A stretch of 64,000 nucleotides of DNA, from the NCBI RefSeq assembly GCF_000016425.1, contig NC_009380.1:2670144-2734143 (forward strand), in the 5' to 3' direction. Each line of letters starts with the position of its first letter. The first letter of the stretch is position 1. Source of the DNA: Salinispora tropica CNB-440. GTDB lineage: Bacteria; Actinomycetota; Actinomycetes; Mycobacteriales; Micromonosporaceae. Under the pieces are notes generated by a model, which did no database searches, was not told the origin of the DNA, and saw only the letters and a list, made by a program, of their open reading frames with translations. Shown piece after piece: positions 59,873 through 64,000 of this stretch. A program made the position numbers and the translations under genes.

Positions 59873-62628
59873 CGGCTACCACCTCCTGATCGTGGTGCGG
59901 CGACGGTCTGCCTCGCGTCGACGCGGAAGGTCTCCACAGCCAGCTCGCTGACGTGCCCACCGAGCGCGCTGTGGGCGGCCAGTTCATCCGCGGCCGGCAG
60001 CAACTCGCGCAGGACGAGCCGGTCGTCCGGATCACTCAGTACGGCACGCAATGCCTGCATCGACAGCGCGCTACCGAAGTCGACGTACTGCGGCTTCGGG
60101 TTGGCCGTCAGCCGACCCGGTGTAGCCGGGTAGACCGTGGCGAACACCTGCTCGGGCAGGCCGTGCCGGGCCCGCCACCGACGCCAGCCCAGGAACGCCA
60201 TCGGGTCGGTGCCGGGGTCGCCCGGGTCGGGAAGCTCGCGTACCGGCACCGCCCAGCTGCGGCGGCTGAGCACGATGTTGCCGAGGCGCAGCCGGGGCCG
60301 GACGGTGACGCCGTCGATGGTTGCCGCCGGCACCCCGCGCCACACGTCAAGGCGCACCAGCGACGCCGGCGAGAGCAGCAGCAGGGTACGCGGGATCTGC
60401 GGCAGCGCCATCGGCACCAGGTAGCCCAGGTACACGGCGACGACCTCCTTGTCGAGGCGGGTCGACCGCAGTACGACCCGGTCGGTTTCCGGATCGTGTG
60501 CCAGGTAGAGGTCGTCGAGGGTGAGCTGCCGGTCGGCCGGGACGCTACTGGTTTCGCCGGGGCACACGACAACGTAGTCGGTGAGCCGGGCGTGCAGGTT
60601 CAGGTTGGTGGTGGCGGCTCCCCCGGTCAGCTCGGCGAAGACCACGTCCGGTGGGCTGAGTTCGGCCGCCTGGGCTCGTAACCGCTCGGCGAGGGTGGGC
60701 GTGTCGGCGTCGAAACAGTGGGTGAACCGGCTGAACGGGAAGGAGAGTCCTCCGAAGGACTGGTTGAGTACCAGCAGCGGGTCGGGCTCGCGGAGCGCCA
60801 ACTGGACGAAGTGCCCCATCGGGTGGACCTGGTGGGCGGTGTCACCGAGCAGCGCACCCACCTCGTCGAACAGCTCGACGGGCAGGGACAGCTCGGTGCA
60901 CCGGGGGTCGGCGTCGGTGAGCGCGGCCACCCGCGTGGCGAAGAGCTGTCGGGCCTGGTCGAGCGCGGTCATCTCGGGCCGGCCCAGCCAGTTCTCCTCC
61001 GGCGTGTAGCTACCGTCGTCGGCGAACGGGCGGCGACCCGCGGTGTACGAGGAGTACTGGTCGTAGAGGTCGTCGTGGAAGTCCTCGACCAGCCGCAGCA
61101 GGTCGTCGCAGCGGCCACCGACGCCGAACCGGGCCAGGAAGAAACCGTGGAACATGATCCGGTGCGGCAGGTTCTGGTCGAAGGCGGGCAGAACTCGTTC
61201 CACGGCGGCGAGGTTCGCCCCGACCAGCCGCTGCCAGGGCTGGGCCGCGATGGCGACGGGTTCGCCGGCGACCCGGCTGTCCTCGTACAGCAGCGTCTGC
61301 GGCATTGTCGGGTTCGTCTCGCCGAGGGACCGCATCACCGCGCGTACCGTGGCCCGTAGTCGGTGTCGCAGGTCGCGACGCGGACCGAGGTCGCCCTGCC
61401 GGTAGGCGTCGACCAGCTCGATGACGTCGTGGAGCTGGTCGACGAGCTGTCGGGCCCACAAGGTGTCCAGGTGCCCCAGTGTGTCGGCGAGCGCGCGGAT
61501 CGGATCCGGGGCGTGCACGTCGGTGTCGAGGCCGACCAGCCGCAGCATTCCCAACTCCAGCAGCGTCGACAGGTACGTCTCGCCGTCGGACCGATGGGCC
61601 CCGGTGTCCCGGCAGAGCCGGTCCACCAGCTCGGCGCAGCGCATCGTGCCGCGCTGCTGCAACAGGGCGGTGAGCCCGTCCAGGACGCCGCTGCGGCGCA
61701 GGAAGAAGAGTCCGTCGCGGACCGAGTCGAAACTGACCGTGGCGCTGTCATCGCCGGCCGTGACCCAGTGCCGCACGTAGCGGATCCGGTCGGCGTCTCG
61801 GCGCCACCCCGGGCTCAGCTCCACCACCAGGTCGCCACGCCGCCGCGGGTCGGCGATGACCAGCTCGGCAAGCCGGGCGACCAGAACGACGTTGAGGCGT
61901 ACGTGCTGGTGCCACTGCTCGTTGACGGGAAACTCGAGCTGCGATCCGGTATCGGTGAAGCGGCCGAGGGCGATCGCGGTGAAGGTGCTGAACGGGCTGG
62001 TCTTGCAGGCGGTGCGGTACAGGTAGGACAGCAGCGAGCGCTCGACGCGACGGGTCCGTTTGTTCGCGGGCCGGGTCAGCTCCGGTGCGCTACCGGCGGC
62101 GAGCTGCTCATCAAGGGTCGGTGAGGCGAGCTGGAGCCCGCCGCGCAGGCGTGGCTCGTCGGCCAGCTGCCACAGCTGGGCGCGCGCCTGGGCGACGTCG
62201 GCGGCGAGGATCGCACCGCCCTCGTCATGATGCCGGGCGAGCTGCGTGCGTCGCCGTATCCAGCGCTGGACGACCGGTAGGGCCACCGGCCGGGTCTGCT
62301 CGACCGCGGCAAGCGCCGGCTCAGGTGCGGCCGGCAGGGCGTTGTTGAAGACCTGGCGGCGTAGCGTCAGCAGCCGACGTCGGACCGACTCGTCCTCATT
62401 GTCGTTGACCAGCTCGTACAGAAGTTGACTGAGCTGCGCGCCGTCGGTGCTGAGCTGGTGCTCCAGGGCCAGTGCCCGGTCGGCCCAGGCGCAGGCTGCC
62501 GGGGAGCGGAGCGCGTCGACCGTGGATAGGGGCAGACCAGCGATCCGGGCGGTGAAGTATGCACCGGTACGCCAGCCCGCGGGCGTCGCGGTGTACGGTG
62601 GCGGGCCCGGCGCGCGCACGGCGTGCAT
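59869..62628 (-). CDS. lantibiotic dehydratase, LanB N-terminal (glutamylating) subunit
   Basis: A 919-residue protein of the LanB N-terminal family, which uses glutamyl-tRNA to glutamylate Ser/Thr of the precursor. The conserved block YRTACKTSPFSTFTAIALG sits at 204-222, RIMFHGFFLARFG in the middle and KPQYVDFG near the C-terminus. The elimination domain is a separate gene just downstream, the split arrangement of thiopeptide and goadsporin systems. ATG 62628 shares a base with the SagB stop (TGATG). The frame remains open 50 codons further back inside the SagB gene. Confidence 0.92.
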   Translation of the reverse strand: MHAVRAPGPPPYTATPAGWRTGAYFTARIAGLPLSTVDALRSPAACAWADRALALEHQLSTDGAQLSQLLYELVNDNEDESVRRRLLTLRRQVFNNALPAAPEPALAAVEQTRPVALPVVQRWIRRRTQLARHHDEGGAILAADVAQARAQLWQLADEPRLRGGLQLASPTLDEQLAAGSAPELTRPANKRTRRVERSLLSYLYRTACKTSPFSTFTAIALGRFTDTGSQLEFPVNEQWHQHVRLNVVLVARLAELVIADPRRRGDLVVELSPGWRRDADRIRYVRHWVTAGDDSATVSFDSVRDGLFFLRRSGVLDGLTALLQQRGTMRCAELVDRLCRDTGAHRSDGETYLSTLLELGMLRLVGLDTDVHAPDPIRALADTLGHLDTLWARQLVDQLHDVIELVDAYRQGDLGPRRDLRHRLRATVRAVMRSLGETNPTMPQTLLYEDSRVAGEPVAIAAQPWQRLVGANLAAVERVLPAFDQNLPHRIMFHGFFLARFGVGGRCDDLLRLVEDFHDDLYDQYSSYTAGRRPFADDGSYTPEENWLGRPEMTALDQARQLFATRVAALTDADPRCTELSLPVELFDEVGALLGDTAHQVHPMGHFVQLALREPDPLLVLNQSFGGLSFPFSRFTHCFDADTPTLAERLRAQAAELSPPDVVFAELTGGAATTNLNLHARLTDYVVVCPGETSSVPADRQLTLDDLYLAHDPETDRVVLRSTRLDKEVVAVYLGYLVPMALPQIPRTLLLLSPASLVRLDVWRGVPAATIDGVTVRPRLRLGNIVLSRRSWAVPVRELPDPGDPGTDPMAFLGWRRWRARHGLPEQVFATVYPATPGRLTANPKPQYVDFGSALSMQALRAVLSDPDDRLVLRELLPAADELAAHSALGGHVSELAVETFRVDARQTVAAPRSGGGSR

Positions 62629-64000
62629 CACCGCAGCTCGTATCGGTAGTTGCCGAGCTGCCCGCGCTCCTCGCCGGCAAGCATGATGAGCAGCGGGAAT
62701 TCGTCGCTGTCGGCGAGTCCTAGCTCCTCGACGTAGGAGACGCCGTCGAAGCCCAGCGCGACCCCGGCGCCGAGACACAGCGCGGCGGCGACGGTGTAGA
62801 AGGTTTGGGCCATCGCGCCGATGGTGGCGTTGGCGAGGTTGTAGCCCCGGTCACCGGTGGCGTCCAACACCGCGTGCGTACGAACTGTCGCGACAAGGAC
62901 GACCGCTGCCTGCTCCAGGTTGTAGTTGGTCAGGGTGTAGTTGCGTTGCAGGAACGCCCCGGGTGGGCCGCTGGTGACCAGGATCAGGCTGTGCTCCTGC
63001 GGGTCGTACGCGTACCCTCCGGCGGGCACGGCAGCCACGGCGTTGACGAAGGCGTAGATCCGCGCCAGTGGTCTGTCGGCGGGACCTTCGATCTCGGACG
63101 GCACCATGCTGGCGGCGGTAGCCTCCAGCAGCGCGGCGAGGTGCTCCGCCGCCATGGGACGGTTCCGTAGAAACCGGCCGAAGCTACTGCGGCGGGCGGT
63201 GAGGGCCGCCTCGACGGGCAGCGTCAGCGGCGCGGCGGTGGGTAGCGGCACGCGCGTTCCGCCCGGCGGCGCCGGGTGGGCGGCGGCGGATGCCAGCGCG
63301 CCGATGGCCGGCCGTTCGACCGACGCGGCGGTGCTACGGCTGACCCGCCGCAGGGCATCGAAGTCGAGTAGCGTCCGGGACCGTTCCTGGTCATGGTGCC
63401 GTACCCGGACCGTTGCCGGCTCCCCCCGACCTGCGGGCGCGGTGGGCCCGGCAGGCAGGGATGCGGGGGGCGTGGGCTCGGCCCAGGTCAGGGGCACGGC
63501 GGCGAAGAGCGTCTCGTCGTCGGGGGCGAGCCCGAGCAGGTCGGCGACGGCCGCCTGATCGAACCAGAGCACGGGCCGGATCTGACGGCCCTGGGCGCCG
63601 GCCCAGAGCCGCCACGCCTGTAGCAGCGTGCCAAGGTCCATCGATACCACGTGGTACGAGAAGTTGTTGTACTTGAAGGCGTTCTGCCAGTACTTCACCC
63701 CGACGATCAAAAACTGGCTGGCGTGGTGGGGTGGGGCGACCGCCGCGTTCACCCGAGCACTGACGTCGCCGCCGAGCAGCCGCTGCATCGCGTGCCGGGC
63801 GTGGGCGTAGTAGTAGACACCCGGGGTGACCCCGGCACCGGGTCCGGCCACCCAGTAGACGCTGCACGGGTAGAGACCTCCGCCGGAGGCGGCGCCGCGG
63901 TACCAGTTGGCGTAGGCGTACGACGGCAGCACGCCCAGATCGGAGTTGGCCTGGATGCCGAGCCGCCGTCCGAGCAGCCCGTACGAGTGATAGAGCAGGC
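62628..64000 (-). CDS. SagB-type peptide dehydrogenase (cut by the window edge)
   Basis: About 457 codons visible, without a start; the frame runs out of the window. Tandem nitroreductase-fold halves are seen: the first with YRGAASGGGLYPCSVYWVAG (flavin-binding SGGGLYP), the second beginning near RRSSFGRFLRNRPMAAEHLA and ending in EELGLADSDEFPLLIMLAGEERG. SagB-type FMN enzymes oxidise azolines made by YcaO to azoles. Coupled to the LanB gene by TGATG. More cluster genes, perhaps including another precursor, may lie beyond the edge. Confidence 0.88.
   Translation of the reverse strand, partial: LLYHSYGLLGRRLGIQANSDLGVLPSYAYANWYRGAASGGGLYPCSVYWVAGPGAGVTPGVYYYAHARHAMQRLLGGDVSARVNAAVAPPHHASQFLIVGVKYWQNAFKYNNFSYHVVSMDLGTLLQAWRLWAGAQGRQIRPVLWFDQAAVADLLGLAPDDETLFAAVPLTWAEPTPPASLPAGPTAPAGRGEPATVRVRHHDQERSRTLLDFDALRRVSRSTAASVERPAIGALASAAAHPAPPGGTRVPLPTAAPLTLPVEAALTARRSSFGRFLRNRPMAAEHLAALLEATAASMVPSEIEGPADRPLARIYAFVNAVAAVPAGGYAYDPQEHSLILVTSGPPGAFLQRNYTLTNYNLEQAAVVLVATVRTHAVLDATGDRGYNLANATIGAMAQTFYTVAAALCLGAGVALGFDGVSYVEELGLADSDEFPLLIMLAGEERGQLGNYRYELR

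Noticed and set aside
1..64000. CRISPR array, IS element or prophage
   Set aside because: No regularly spaced direct repeats, transposase, integrase or phage structural genes were seen.

Overview
The base composition (about 70% G+C by eye), the frequent GTG starts and the gene families suggest a Gram-positive actinomycete. Gene content (gcv/garA/pgsA2 block, a free-standing crtY-type cyclase, two kinds of RiPP locus) points to Micromonosporaceae such as Salinispora or Micromonospora. That placement is inference; no rRNA or tRNA gene was seen.

0-11 kb is a conserved chromosomal block on the minus strand. It runs pgsA-like, DUF881, small basic protein, DUF881, gcvH, garA-like FHA protein, ftsR-type MerR, bifunctional-nuclease-family protein, second MerR, a Sir2 deacylase and gcvP. 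Apart from the Sir2 gene this is the order of Mycobacterium tuberculosis Rv1822-Rv1832. gcvP is preceded by a clear glycine riboswitch.

11-25 kb holds housekeeping and stress genes: tandem Usp protein, HhH-type endonuclease, FAD reductase, DHA2 efflux pump, PhoD phosphatase, a secreted transglycosylase-like protein, an FMO/SDR pair, archease, RtcB RNA ligase and a GNAT protein. Several very strong hairpins separate transcription units.

25-33 kb is a minus-strand operon with a secreted BNR-repeat protein followed by a complete carbohydrate ABC transporter. 33-44 kb carries a Cys-rich pentapeptide-repeat protein, a lycopene-cyclase-type flavoprotein, an MFS pump behind an 18-codon leader peptide with mutually exclusive RNA pairings, an SPFH protein, an acyl-CoA ligase, a DUF1622 pair, a K+ channel, MarR, DUF421 and an M20 amidohydrolase.

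44-64 kb is the accessory, RiPP-rich part. A 58-residue precursor whose last 22 residues are Ser, Thr and Cys with two Ala lies at 44.1 kb. A lower-G+C patch (47.4-49.5 kb) with a TrmO-like protein and an XRE/TPR regulator leads into a graspetide locus: precursor, ATP-grasp ligase and PIMT-like methyltransferase. From 54 kb to the window end a tightly coupled minus-strand operon encodes SagB-type dehydrogenase, split LanB dehydratase, an M50 protease with a PqqD-like N-terminal domain, an ABC exporter and a YcaO cyclodehydratase. This is the machinery expected to turn a Ser/Thr/Cys-rich precursor into an azole- and dehydroamino-acid-containing peptide. The best precursor in the window lies about 10 kb away, with the graspetide locus between them.
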